Below the pieces are notes generated by a model. The model was not told the origin of the DNA, did not search any database, and worked only from the letters and a program-made list of their open reading frames with translations. Shown here in pieces: positions 1 through 12,239 of a DNA stretch of 64,000 nucleotides (positions within the stretch are counted from its first letter, which is position 1; each line of letters opens with the position of its first letter). This DNA is from Crocodylus rhombifer (Eukaryota > Chordata > Crocodylia > Crocodylidae). Both the position numbers and the translations under genes were made by a program. Location of the stretch: NCBI GenBank assembly GCA_038503035.1, contig JAVSML010000994.1, positions 2,147 through 66,146 of the forward strand, given 5' to 3'.

Positions 1-738
1 TCTGTTCCAGCCCAAGCAGGGCTGGCCCTGCCCCAACCCCCTGCTCCCCAGCTGGATCAGGGACAGGCAGGGGATGGGGTCTGCCCAGAGAGGTGTTTCA
101 TTCTCCACTCCCTGTCCCACCAGCAGGGACCCAAGCCCAGTCTGCTGGGCACTCCCTGCTTGCTGCTGTAGCAGCAGCTGCCATGGCCCCTGAGGCAGAG
201 GAGGCAGGGAGTGGGGTATTCCCCCCTCTATCCCCACTGCCCCAGGGGACAGCAGCCAGGTCTGCCCACCCTGACTGTCACCGTTGCCGCTGCACTTGTT
301 CCCTGCATGGGGCAAGCTGTAGGATAAGCCCCTCCTGTCCCCTCCACTGGATGCTGGAGGGAGGGGGAATAACCCCCATCCCTGCCCCCCCCCAAGAGGC
401 TCTGCCAGCTGGTGTCTATCTGCACCCCTGCCCAGCTGCTGCAAGGGCCCTTGATGGGGGCAGGAGGCCCTGTCATAGTGTCGGGGAGTGCAAGCCCCTT
501 CCCAGTGGTGGGGGCCCACTGCGGGGCAGGCAGAGCTGCAGTGGACTGTGTGCAGCAGCACTGGGGCCTGGAGGGGGCCAGAGCCCTCCAAGCCCTCCCA
601 GCACCGCTGTCTGTAGCAGCATTCCCTGCCCTGCAGCATGGCTCCCTGCTACCAGGAAAGGGCTTGTGCTCTGGGAACCTGTGAGGAGGCATCGGCATGC
701 GCAGCTCTGGGTGGGGTGGCCAGGAAGCTTCCACCCCA

Positions 739-857
739 CAGCTTCTGCCCCATGTGTGGAGCTCTGGCTCCAGCTCCTGGATGCCTTGGAAGGCAGAAGG
801 CGCCTGGGTGGAAGGTGTCCAGGGGCTGCAGCTGGAGCTCCACATGCAGGGCAGAAG
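739..857. repeat. Hairpin unit inside the left arm
   Basis: AGCTTCTGCCCCATGTGTGG at the start and the reverse complement of CCACATGCAGGGCAGAAGCT at the end form imperfect arms of about 40 bp with a loop of roughly 35-40 bp. The same unit recurs, inverted, at 1799-1918, where the arms begin GGCTTCTGCCCCATGCATGG. Confidence 0.7.
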
Positions 858-931
858 CTACTGGGCTGAAGCCCCTCTCCCCCACCACTTCCCAGAGTGG
901 TGCAGGAGCAGCAGGAATGGGAGGGGGATTT

Positions 932-1600
932 CATAGACATCCGGGCTGGAAGGAACCTTGTAAGATCATTGGGGTTCAGCCCCCTGCCCAAGGGGCAGGA
1001 AGTCAGCTAGGGTCAAAGAAACCCAGCAAGTTAAGCATCCAAATGTTTCTTAAAGGTGTCCAAAGTTGTTACTTGCACCACCTCCGGGGGGAGTCTGTTC
1101 TAGGCTTTGGGGGCTTGGACAGTAAATAAGTTTTTCCTTATGTCCAGCCTAAAATGGTCTTGCAGGAGTTTGTGACTGTTGGACCTTGTCATTCCTTAGG
1201 GTGATCTAGTGAACAGTCATTTCCCCAGATCCTGATGCACACCCCTTATGTATTTATAAGCTGCCACCAAATCACCCCGAGCCTGTGCTTCTCCAGGCTG
1301 AAGAGCCCCATAGCTCACAGCCTCTTCATAAGGCCTGTTCTCTTGCCCTTTGATCATGTGCATGGCTCTCCTCTAGACTCTTTCAAGCTTTTCCACATCC
1401 TTCTTGAATTGTAGAGCCCAGAATTGGACGCAGTACTCCAGCTGCAGCCTTACCAAGGCCAAGTACAGCGGGAGGATGACATCCTGGGTCTTGCTCGAGA
1501 TGCATCGGTAGATGCAAGCCAGCATTTTGTTCACTTTGCCAGCTGCGGTATTCCACTGGTGGCTCATGTTCATTTTATGGTCAATCAAGATGATTGAAGC
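932..1600 (-). mobile_element. CR1 LINE 3' fragment
   Basis: Starts with the CR1 3' end in reverse (TTTCATAGACATCCGGGCTG), followed by the 3' untranslated region and the reverse complement of the ORF2 C-terminus. On the minus strand, FKKDVEKLERV and ILPLYLALVRLQLEYCVQFW are recognisable CR1 ORF2 pieces. Frameshifts are present. It lies at the centre of the palindrome. Confidence 0.85.
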
Positions 1601-2769
1601 AGCCAGGCTGAAAGAAGCTCCCCCAGCCCCGAGCGACGCTGCACGGTGTGGCAGGAGCTGCAGCTGGAGGGAGGGGAGAAAAACAGCCTTGATGGGCCAA
1701 GCCAGCTTCCCCTGACCTCCAACGGTTACTCTCCCTCTCATTCCTGCTGCTTCTGTGTCACTCTGGGGACAGTGGGGGGCCAGCTTCAGACCAGTGGCTT
1801 CTGCCCCATGCATGGAGCTTTGGCTGCAGCCCCCAGACACCTTCCACCCAGACACTTTCCGCCTTCCAAGGCATCTGGGATCTGGAGCCAGAGCTCCATG
1901 CATGGGGCAGAAGCCACAGAGCAGAAGCCGTGGTGCTGAAGCTTCCTGCTCCCCTACTCAGAACAGCACACCATGGCCATGGCAGTGGCAGCTGGAGGCA
2001 AGGGGGACGGAACAGCCTGTGCCCCAGCTAGCCCACAGCTCTTTGTGCAGCTGCAGCACAGGGCAGGGGACACAGCGGTGACTGCTGCTGGGCTTGGGGC
2101 CCACCAGTACCTTGGAGCTGGCCCGGGAAGCCCACTCCCCAGCCAGCCCTCACCTGGCGGGGCCAGAGGCTGCCAGCAGGGCCTCTTGATGGGGGCAGGG
2201 AATGGCTTTATTCCCACTTCTGCCCCTGAGGAATTGCAGCAGGGTCTACCCACCCTGGCCCCTGCTACCTGTGTGCCCAGGGTAAGTGGCAGAATAAGCC
2301 CCTCCACTGGACACCAGAGGGAGGGGGGCAGAAGGGGGCTTATTCTGGCACTTGTCCCAAGCAGGAAGTGAGCGGTGGTGGCGGTCGGGGTGGGCAGACC
2401 CGGCAGAGGTCCCTCAGGGGCAGTAGGGGTAGAGGAAAGACTAACCCCGCTCCCTGTCCCCTCTGCCTCAGGGCCCATGCTGACCCACCACTGCAGCAGT
2501 GAGGGGGGAGCACCTGGCAGACCTGGTGGGTCCCTGCCAGTGGGACAGAGAGAGAAGAATTAAACCGCTTTCTGGCCAGGTCAGCCCAAAGTGGCCATGC
2601 GATCCCAGCACAGCTTCCCTGCAGCCAAGGGCATGCTCTAGCACCTCTGGCTCCTGGCCTGACCAATTACAGGCATGTGCCCACATTTTCTCAGTCCAGA
2701 GGGACTGTCTCTACTGTTACAAACTGGTTCAACCTAGGCAGGTTAGACTAACCTGCAAAGGTTGAATCT

Positions 2770-5200
2770 ATTCAGGCTCTGATTTTTTGAATGTCGGTCC
2801 CTACCCTAAACGTTTAAGTGCTGTTTGGCAAGTTTACAAACAATAATTCATTTAAAGCGCAAATTTAATTTTATCATATAAATTTGTAAAAATGTAACAA
2901 AACATAACTTCCCAGCCTGGGAAGAAACAACAGCTTTTAGATGTATTTGAACATAATTTTAAAAATATTTCCCTTTAGGTCTAAATTTTTTATTTCAAAG
3001 CAACTTTGGAATAAATGATCCTTTAAAAAAAGTTTTAAGTGCTTAGCAATTTTAGATCTGTGTGAAGTAGAAAGCACTATTTTGATTGCTATTCTAAGCA
3101 CTATTTCTTCAAATAATCAACTCAAATGATCACACTGTTGAAGTTCACATTTTGCATAGGTTTAGCCTTCTCTGACACAGGTCCAGAATGAAGGTGATAT
3201 TCCTAAGAGAGTTAGATTCCTCTTGTTTCCTAAGAGGGTTGGGCATCTACATACCTTTGGAGGATCTGATACAAAGGATATTGTATCACTTTGATACAAT
3301 ATCAACATCAGTTCTGGTTTAATAAATTTGCCCCTTAGAAAATGTTTTCTGGATCATAAGAAATGTAGAGGGAAAATCACCAAAACATACCAGGGCATGT
3401 GTAAAAGGCTTGTTCAGGCTGCCTTTGAAGCTTATAGGATTTCATGTTGACTCCCACAAGTGGAAAAACAGGACCACACCACACTTCAGAGTGCATCTGA
3501 TCACAAAACACACATATCTTCAATAGGTCCAAATCCTGTTTTGTATAAATATTTCTAATGTAATGATGTCAAACTCACCAGTGAGGAAGGCTGAATTCCA
3601 GTTTTACTTGGGGCAGATAGGACCGCCTATCTATTTTGTAGTGGTAAGCCATGGATGCTACTAGCAGTGCTACTTCAGTATAAGTAGCAAGAGAATTGGG
3701 CCCATTGTGTACATTTAATTGGGAAACCACAGTTTTTCATTCTAACATATAGTCTGGAATACCTCCATCACAGACTGAAAGCTCTTATGATTGTTTCCCG
3801 AGGAGTTAGAAATGTAACAACTTAGAAATATAAAATCAGTTGGTTCCCCACTGGTAGGAGGGAGGGAAGTAACCTGGAAGAAAATGAGAAAGAACCCAGA
3901 CCTCAATAAAGCCTGGGAAGCACAAAGTGGATTAAAATTTCCCTGACAAACCACCCTTTCCCCACTCTTGCACAGAGCTGGTGGCTGCTTATTGGCAAAT
4001 GTTGTTTTCAGTGGTTTACCAACCACAAAATACCATGACTGAAGTGTTTGGAAAACCTTGGATATATATCTAAACATGGTGGAAACTTGCAAAACTCATA
4101 ATTTGTCCACTGTTAATTAAATCCCTATGGGTCATGGTGAAAATAGTTCTGACGTTTATATCTTACTGCCAGAGTGATTCCCCTTCCATATACAGAATAC
4201 GGCCAGGCTTGGTTATTTTCAGTTGTGAAATAAAAGGTCATCCTTTGGGGAAGAGAGGGTGGTATCTGCTTTCAGAATTTCTGGTGTATTTCAAACTGAG
4301 TGGGGATGGCTTGGAAGGATTTTTATCACATATTTTCTGTCAGGACCTTGGAGCTTCATTCTTGCAGAAGTGTCAGTTTGCAGTGGACAGACAGGAGGAG
4401 AGTGGTAAGCAGTAATACCATGATGACAGATAATGAAGGCAGACTCATCAAAATGAAGACATTTAGCAACCATGCACTGGATTCAGAGGGGTATTATACG
4501 GTAAAACAAGACACTTATCATATGCATTCATGAGGTGTAAGCTGAGGACAATTGTGCCGTGCGGCTACCCTCAATATACTCAGCAAGCTTTGGGTTTGAA
4601 AAATGAGTGCAACTATTGGAGGGAGTGGGGAGAATTTCAGACCATTTTCAGTACAAGTCACATGGGAACTAAGAAAAAAACCAAAGAAACATTGACTGCT
4701 TGGGTTGAGATCAGGGCCTTGATGATATTACATGAAGGCTGCTGGCATGATTTTCTACCTTAGAACAGAGGAGCTGATACATCACAAAGCTGCTGGAGCT
4801 CATCACTTGTTAAACAAGCAATACAGGCAGTTCTGGCAATGAGTACCTCACTCCTTTGCCAGGTTCTTTTGACGCCACTCCATATTCATAATACCCAGAT
4901 GACTTTCACAAGCTGTTTGGAGTATCCAACCCTGGAGAGGATGCCGAAATTACAATCTGTTAACTGTGAGGAATTAAAGATTTGTCCTAACAAAGGAAAA
5001 TTGGATACCTGAGGTAATGATGGCTGAATTTTGAGAACCACACCAATTAAAAAAAATGTTTTGCTTTATTCCGATACGTATCCAGGTCATCTCTACTGAG
5101 AATCTGATTTACTTATGAGTTATGCTTTGCTTTGGAAGATTATATTCAAAAGGAATGCTGATCAACCCTCTGTAGAATTCCCTGAATGAAATGTAAATAC
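2770..5200. other. Intergenic, no gene seen
   Basis: AT-rich sequence without coding, RNA or named repeat signal. The only structure I note is a perfect 12-bp inverted repeat with a 3-bp loop at 3277-3303 (GATATTGTATCA / TGATACAATATC). Confidence 0.6.
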
Positions 5201-5206
5201 CTAAAG

Positions 5207-5495
5207 CAGTGGTCACCAACTGGTCAATCTTGATCAACTGGGCAGTCGTGGAGCCTCTGACAGTTGATCTCAGTCTGTCAGAGTCTCCATGATTGGGAGC
5301 AGGAGGATGGACATGGCTGGGAGACAACAGCAGATACAATCTCCCAGTCACGAGTGCTCCAGGTGTTCCTGCAGCTGAGAGACTGCAGTTGATGTAGGCT
5401 TCCAGCTGCGGGGACATGGGAGGCATCCCTGTGGATGGGAGACTACAGCTGATGCAATCTTCTAGCTGTGGGGGTGCTCCAGGAACATGACATGG
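5207..5495. repeat. hAT-like repeat with a three-copy internal tandem
   Basis: Begins CAGTGGTCACCAACTGGTC, a typical hAT-type terminus. Three diverged copies of a roughly 65-72 bp unit follow (about 5316-5490), each with GGGAGAC/GAGAGAC, then CAG..GATG/GATA and a TTCCAGCTG-like block. No matching inverted terminus or target-site duplication was identified. Confidence 0.5.
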
Positions 5496-5519
5496 CAGGA
5501 AGTGTGACTGTATGGATCA

Positions 5520-7450
5520 CACATCAGATCCTATCACACCTTTACCTGCACATTCAGCTTTATACAAGTGGCAATATTTCCAAACAGGAAAATGTGGCCA
5601 TAGGTGTTATACCATTCTGAATCTTTAATACAGTCCCCTTTCTAGGTCACAGACGATAACTTTCCACCCAAAACTAATATGGCTGCTTCACAATTGCATC
5701 ACACTGATTTTATAAGGTGTATTTTAGAAGGTTCTATGAATCCCATGTTTAATACATGTTGAAACACAAATTGACCTCTACATTTTGAAAATGTTGTAGG
5801 AGACCTCAGTTCGTGGTATCTAAGAGCAATAAAGCTATGCACTAAGGCACTGTCCTGCATTCGGAAAAATTTCATTCACTTTTTTCCTTCAAAATGAATG
5901 TTTTGGATGTATGTTTGTACAATGACAGCATACTATGTGACATTCATTAGTCACAGAAATATAACACTCTAATCCTAGTCCCATGTAGCAAATTGATTGT
6001 ACTGCATAGTAATTGTGGAGATGATACATGATGTACAACCCTACTACATAGTAAATCACTCTAATGTAGGGTGAAATGACTCCTTGAAAAATATGTAGCA
6101 ATTTTACTACACAGAGATATTACTTACCTGGAACTGTTCTGTGTCTTCATCTTTGGTCAGTTTCATCCCAGGCTAGATCTTTCATCCCCTGGGTGCAAAC
6201 CCCACTTCTATGCAGTGGCCAAGCACCCACTGCAGGCAGACAACTTAGGAGAGCTGGCCGTGTATCTGTTCCTTACAGCTCTGAAGTCTGAGACCCCAGA
6301 AGTCAAATTAAAAAAAGGTAAAATTTATTTTTTAAAATGCCATAATTTTAAAGCCATGCCCATAGTTTTGTGGGACTAATTTGTGATATCTGAATGGCTA
6401 GGGCTGGCAATAGTTCAGTATATGCCACTTACCGCAAGTGAAGGAGGTAGTCCCAGAAGTATTCCAAGCTGAGATAGAGGCATTTGAGCTGCTACTTACA
6501 CTGTTGACTTAAAATGTAGAACCAGATCTATTTACACAGGAAAATGTTTTCATAACTTTAACTAAAAATCCCATCTATGTACATATATTTCCTTAGCACA
6601 ATATAAATGAATACATGCAAGATGAACTCATCTTCTGGGTTCTGATTTGGAGAATTGCATCCTTCCCTAGTAACAGTGAAAAAGACAGTAGAACCATAAC
6701 AGATGATGATGAACTAAACATGGGTTTGCACTGCCAATGTGATCCTTGCCTCTATAAACAGCAGACTATCAAGGACATTTTATTACATTAATAAGATCAG
6801 TACCAGAGAATTGTGTTCAATTTATGTCCGTATTTTTTAAAGTATGTTGAAAAGGGTTTAGCAAAGAGATGCACAAAAATGCTTCAAATAAGCCAGGTAA
6901 TGTGCGAGTGGAATTACTCCATCACTTCAGTTTGTAAAGTTGGCTTTTAGAAGATTAAAGGATGACTTAATTTCAGTTCATAGGGTCCTGGAATGGAGAG
7001 CTATTATACCATAGATCCCATTAATTTAACAAACAAAATCAAACCAAGCTCCAATAACTAGAAACCCAAGTGAGAAAAAAATGTAATGGTATATCAGATT
7101 CCTATTTTTAGAATGGAAAAGCTTGCCAAGGGCTGTTATGGATTCTCCATCAATTGAAATCTTTCAGAACAGATATTTAAAATATATCCTATCATTCAAA
7201 AAAAGAATAGTCATTCACGAGAAATAAGGCTCAAAGTAGGATTTGTTTCAGGAAATGGTATGGCCTATAACGCCATTCAGGAAAAGACTATCAGGACTGC
7301 ACCTTCTAGTTTTAAAATCTAGTCACAGATATAAAAAGGATAAATTAGTATTTAAATCTAAGGGCATGCTTTTCCTGTTAATTTCACTGTGCACTATGCC
7401 TGCCTATCTAAGGCCAGAATTTGACTCAGTAAGAACGGCAGTGTGTGCTT
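5520..7450. other. Intergenic, no gene seen
   Basis: AT-rich sequence; the short open frames have no family resemblance. Nothing else recognised. Confidence 0.55.
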
Positions 7451-7454
7451 TTCT

Positions 7455-8560
7455 AACCAGGAGCCAGGGACTCCCGTTACTTTGAGAGAGAGACTGCAGC
7501 AGAAAGAACCCCAGGAAGCTGAACAGGGGTTAGCTGCAGGAGGGAAGGCAGCAAGGAAGTAACTGAAGCCTAGGCAGTGAGCTGCCCATTAGGGTGAAGG
7601 GAAACACCTGCAGCCAGGCAAGAGCACACCTGAATGGAAGGGGAGAAGCCAGGGGATATAAGCCTGGGTCCCTGAGGCAGAGGGGCAGTGTAGCCCTGTA
7701 CTGTGCAGAGAGAGGTGATCTTGCTACCTGAGGCTGGTGGGGAGAAGGAGCTGCAGGCCATGGCAGGTACTCCCAGGGCAGAGAAAGCCAGACAGTGGGA
7801 AGGTAGCTCAGCAGTGATATGATGCCCCAGAGGGGAGACTTTTAAAGCAGTTGCTTGAGTTTTTTGTTCTCACTTTATGCCGGAGGACTGGATGTGGCTG
7901 TAAGGAGTGGAAAGAAGGGAACACAAGGGTACCTGGGGGGGGCACACTGTTTGAGCCCTGCCAAGGGTAGGGGTGTGAGACAGAAGCAGCCTGAGGCTGA
8001 GAAAACTGGAGCATGAGCCCAGGGGGGATGACAGAGGTGGCCAGGGGCCAACAAGAGGCAGAGACTGAAAAGGCCAGGCCAGAGCCAGTGGGCCCAGGCT
8101 ACTAGTCAACAGCCAGAGTAACCTGTAGACAAAGCTTAAGAAGGCCAAAGCCTATACAAAAAGACAAACAGTGATGAAAGTATATTTGTAAGGCTTTGTT
8201 TTGGCTATGGGGGCTGAAGGAAGCCACAAGTAAAAGCCCTGATGCTTAAATAAGGGCCATTCTTGCCTTAGGTGGTGACCACCAGCTCACAGTGCCAGCC
8301 AGGCACCAGTAGGTCATCGAGGATGCAACAGACACCTGTGGAGAACTGTCTTAATGGCAAGAGGGGCCAGTGTCATGAGCAGTGAGTCGGGTTAGGCAAA
8401 GCACCAGGATTCAGGGTCAACCTCCCTATTAATATCAAAGAAACATCAAGTTATGGCAGGAAGGATAAACAAGGCGGGTTATATAGAGGACCTAGAGCAT
8501 AGGAAGGATTAGGGTGTGCCGTGGCTTCCCCAGCATGTGTTCTACTACAGCAGTGTTTGG
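7455..8560 (+). repeat. Unclassified LTR-like repeat
   Basis: Purine-rich, GC-richer than its flanks. The block around 7640-7720 reads like an LTR promoter (GGGGATATAAGCCTGGGTCC, then GCAGAGGGGCAGTGTAGCCC). Downstream is a long GAGG/CAGG-rich stretch. No paired LTR, primer-binding site or gag/pol frame was found, so this may be a solo LTR plus adjacent repeat. Boundaries are approximate. Confidence 0.4.
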
Positions 8561-8777
8561 AAAATCTCCTCTCTGATGAAAAATAATAGATGGTAATGCC
8601 ACGTTCTAAACTCTTTCAGTGGAATTGCTTTGAGTTTAGCCTATGTAATTTAGGTTAGAGTCTGACAGAGGATGCTACTAAATGCTGCACAGATCTCTAG
8701 CTAATACTAATGTAAGCCAAGAAGGTCCAGTCAGAAAAATATGGTTGGGTTTTTTTTTTGTTTTATTTTTTATTTTT

Positions 8778-10807
8778 TATGAATCATAGAAAATTAGGGT
8801 TGGCAGGGACCTCAGGAAGTCATCTCATCTTACCTCCTGCTGTTCTCCTCCCTTTCCTCAGGATCTTGAACCCAATCAACTTGCGGTTGCTGCTGCCCAA
8901 GTTGCCATCCCCTACTACATTCCTCACCAATTCTTTGCTGTTTGTGAACAGCAGGTCAAGAAGAGCATGGCCCCAAGTTGGCCACTCCAGCACTTGCACG
9001 AGGAAGTTATCCTCAACACTCTCCAGAAACTTCCGGACTACTGTATTGCCCTCCCAGCAGATGTCAGGGTGATTGAAGTCCCCCATGAGAACCAATGCCT
9101 GCGACCCAGAAACTTCCACTAGTTGTTTGAAGAAAGCCTCATTTACAACATCTTTCTGGTCTGGTGGTCTATAGCATACACTCACCATGACATCACCCTT
9201 GTTGCTTTCTCCTCTGACCCTAACCCAGAGACTTTTGACAGGCCTATCTCCAATTTCATACTGGAGTTGTGAGCAATCATGGGTCTCTTACATGAAGTGC
9301 AACTCCTCCTCTTTGCCCCTGCTGGTCCTTCTTGAACAGTTTGTACCCATCCATGACAGTGCTGCAGTCACGTGAGATATTCCACCCAGTCTCTGTTATT
9401 CTAATCATGTCATAGTTCTGTGACTATGTGAGGACTTCCAGTTCTTCCTGCTTGTTTCCCAGGCTCTGTGCATTCATGTACAGGTACCTAAGGTAACTAG
9501 CTGATTGCCCTGATTTCTCAGGAAGAATGAGATTGCCTCCCCTGTTGCCCACTTCTCCCTGCTCTTCCTCCAGGTAACCCACCTTTCCACTTACCTCAGA
9601 ACTTTGGTCTCCATCCCCTGGCAAACCTAGTTTAAAGGCCTCCTCACTAGATTAGTGAGCCTATCTGTGAAGATGCTCTTCCCTCTTTTTCAGGTGGATC
9701 CTATCTCTTCCTAGCAGTCCTTCTTCTTGGAACATCACCCCATGGTCAAAGAAGCCAAAGCCCTGTTGGCGACATCACCTGCACAAGCGTGCATTGATCT
9801 GCAGCATGTGCCTGCTCCTGCTGGGCCCTCTTCCTTAACCAGAAAGATTGAGAAGAATACAACCTGAGCCCTTGTCCCCTTCACCCTTGCACTCAGAGAT
9901 CTGTAGTCACTTTTGATCTGCTCAGGGTCTTCCCTGGTAGTATCATTGGTGCCCACATGAATGAGCAGCATGGGGTTAGTAGTCATAGGGCTGAATGAGT
10001 CTTGGTAATCTAGCCATGACACCTTGGATCTGGGCTCTGGATCTGGCCTGGCCTGTTCTCCTCCATCAATGGAACATGCTTCTCCCTGTCTGTTGCTAAG
10101 GCTCCATATCTGTTCTCCAGGCCAACTGCTGCAGGTAGAGATAAAAAGATTTCTGTTTAATGCCAGAGATCATAAGCTTCCACCTTCCTCAGAGTCCACA
10201 CCCTCTTCCTTCTTTAGCGCTGTCTTTAGCAGTCCTTTCTCCACAGTCCTGGAGGTCTCCTCCAGCACTGAATCAATGAATTCCTCATGGTGGAAGATGC
10301 TTTGGAGACTCACCATCTCCACCTGTAGCTCTCTTGCCTGCTCCCTGAGGGACACCACAAGGAGGCACTGCTCAGATAGTAGGCAGCCCCCCACCTAGCC
10401 ATCACTAGAAGGAACCTACAAGTCAGTGTCCACAGCACCAACGGATCTGGGTGGAAGCCTTGATGGTGAGCAATCCTGCCTGGACAGACAACTCACAGGT
10501 GCAAGCAGTGGCAGTAGCTCTGGCATTGCAATGTCCTCCAGCCATTTCTCTAGGTCTCTTAATCTATTTCTTCTTTCTTACTGCCCTTCTTCCAAGCACA
10601 ACTTCCCCAGCAAACTCGGCTGTAAACTGGTCTGTTTACTGTTCGTTGGCCCTGAGAAGTTCCTCTTCCACTGCTTTCCCTCACCAAACTTAAAGGCTCC
10701 CCTGAAAAGGGGACGGGGGGTGCAAACTGACTTGCAAGTTGCCTTGCTAACTGCCTGCAAACTGCTGCCCCTGTTTGGGCCTGGCCTGGCTCCGCCCCCT
10801 TGTTAGG
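8778..10807 (-). mobile_element. CR1 LINE, 5' end intact, reverse transcriptase region deleted
   Basis: Minus strand. From high to low coordinate: a GC-rich 5' untranslated region (10807 down to about 10550), ORF1 remnants including an SGNH/esterase-like block (LLIHVGTNDTTREDPEQIKS near 9880-9980), the ORF2 start (YMNAQSLGNKQEELEVL near 9430-9480) and the end of the endonuclease domain (VLMGDFNHPDICW and LDLLFTNSKELV, 8900-9110). This then joins directly to the CR1 3' tail (8778-8830, ending TTTTCTATGA on the minus strand). The whole reverse transcriptase and C-terminal region is absent. Frames are broken in several places, so it is not active. Confidence 0.85.
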
Positions 10808-11317
10808 ACTTTGAAGTTGTGAAATATTAATAGGTCTTTGATGCCAGCACCATAATCTCTTATGTTCCCTAGAAAACCTGAAATGTGGAGAAAGAGAAGG
10901 ACCATGAAAATTAGACACTAACCCCCTATTTTAATTAATGGTGGGACTGGTACTTAACTTTCATTATGGTTGCCTTACAACACTTCCTATTTTGAAACCC
11001 TGTTTTTGTTTACTTATAATTTTGTCAAAGTCTGACTTTGAGCTGAAAATCTTATATGTACTATAGGTAAGATATTTTTTGGAAATTTTTAGCCAAAATG
11101 GTTCAGATCCATCGTAAAATGAAGGTAAAAGACATAGCATTGCCCATGTTAACAAGTTCTTGCAGTCTTTTCTTTGGGAAGCTTGTGTTCCCCTGCATTT
11201 TGGAGAAGGGATCTGAAATGTGGCAGGGGGTGACTTGTGTCAGGGATTTATATTTGGCTCATGAAAATCTGCCCAAATGTGACCTAGCAATAAGCCATTG
11301 TGAAATGATCAGTTTGT

Positions 11318-12223
11318 ACTCAATGGATGTGTATACACAAGATGTTTAACTGTGCAGTAACATATTTTACTGCAAAGTAAGCATGTGCATCTGCACATGC
11401 ACATGCTTACTAGGCAATAAACTTCATTAATCACAAGTAAATTGCCTACCTGCAAATGAAAAATAGTACTCATGTAGGTGACAAATCTGTTCCTGGTCAG
11501 TCTTCCCCACCTTGTTCCCCACCCAGCTCTCCACTTGTGAAGCTGAGCAGGGAACAGGCTCTCTAGCTTGTTCCACACCCAGCTCCACACTTCTGGAGCT
11601 GAGTGGGTAACAAGCTCCCTAGCTTCCACCCTGCTTGTGGGCTGGGTGCTGGGAACTGTCCTGGTCAGGGGAAGGTCCCAGCCCTGTGGCCCAATCAGGT
11701 AATCAAGGTATGGGGCTTGGAAAGAGCTGCAGGGATGGGGTAGATCCCTGCCTTGATCTTTTGGTGAGGCACTTAGCAGCAAGCTAGCTGCTAGCTGCCC
11801 CACCAGTGAATTGGGGAAAGGAGGTGGGACCTGCCCCTCCCCTGATTGGGGATCCAGGACCAGGAGTTCCTTGCTGCTGGGGCAGCGGGACATGGTTCCC
11901 ACCCCAGCAGCAGGCAGCCCCCAGGGGCAGGGTGTAATGTCCCAGCCCCAGACATCTGTCCCTTGGCCCGATGCTCCCTGCCAGGCTCTGGGCTAGCACC
12001 CAGGAGGAACCTAGAGTTCCCCCTGCTGGTGGCAGGGGCCCATTGCAGGGCCTCAGGAAGAGGCAGCAGTTTGCTGCCATGAGCAGCAAATTTGCTTCCA
12101 CTTCCCTCCATGTGTCGGCACCTGCCCGGGAGCATTTGCTCATAAGTAGTTTACTTGTGGGTAGTTTACTCATGAATAAACTGGTCGCAAATCAAATGCA
12201 TGTGTAAATGCACCCATTCAGTA
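11318..12223. mobile_element. Non-autonomous DNA transposon, about 0.9 kb
   Basis: Ends are inverted: ACTCAATGGATGTGTATACA on the left and, reversed, ACTGAATGGGTGCATTTACA on the right. Next to the left end is AACTGTGCAGTAAC, a motif shared with the element at 15947-16165. The GC-rich middle contains a tandem pair of about 60 bp (11511-11572 and 11573-11632: TTGTTCC..CACCCAGCTC..GAGCTGAG). Open frames in both directions are chance. The ends resemble Harbinger-type MITEs common in crocodilians and turtles; the class is inferred. Confidence 0.6.
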
Positions 12224-12239
12224 GAGATTTAGTAGTGTA

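Larger units (their letters stand above)
1..2765. repeat. Long palindromic repeat (arms about 0.9 kb) with central CR1
   Basis: Positions from the window start to about 930 match, in inverted orientation, about 1730-2660, around an axis near 1330. Anchors: 183-200 (ATGGCCCCTGAGGCAGAG) pairs with about 2461-2478; 739-857 pairs with 1799-1918. Identity is moderate with indels. The right end may be at about 2731-2765, where AACCTAGGCAGGTTAG and CTAACCTGCAAAGGTT form a further short inverted repeat; the left end is outside the window. Open frames here are spurious, arising from GC-rich repeat sequence. The structure resembles a foldback DNA transposon or a palindromic duplication; class unknown. 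Confidence 0.75.

Noticed and set aside
93..991. Overlapping long open frames on both strands in the first kilobase
   Set aside because: They lie in a GC-rich palindromic repeat, have low-complexity Pro/Gly/Ala/Cys composition, show no domain, and mirror each other because the region is inverted-repeat DNA.
11309..12173. Open frames of 100-200 codons
   Set aside because: They lie inside the GC-rich core of a non-autonomous element, with no transposase motif or other known domain.
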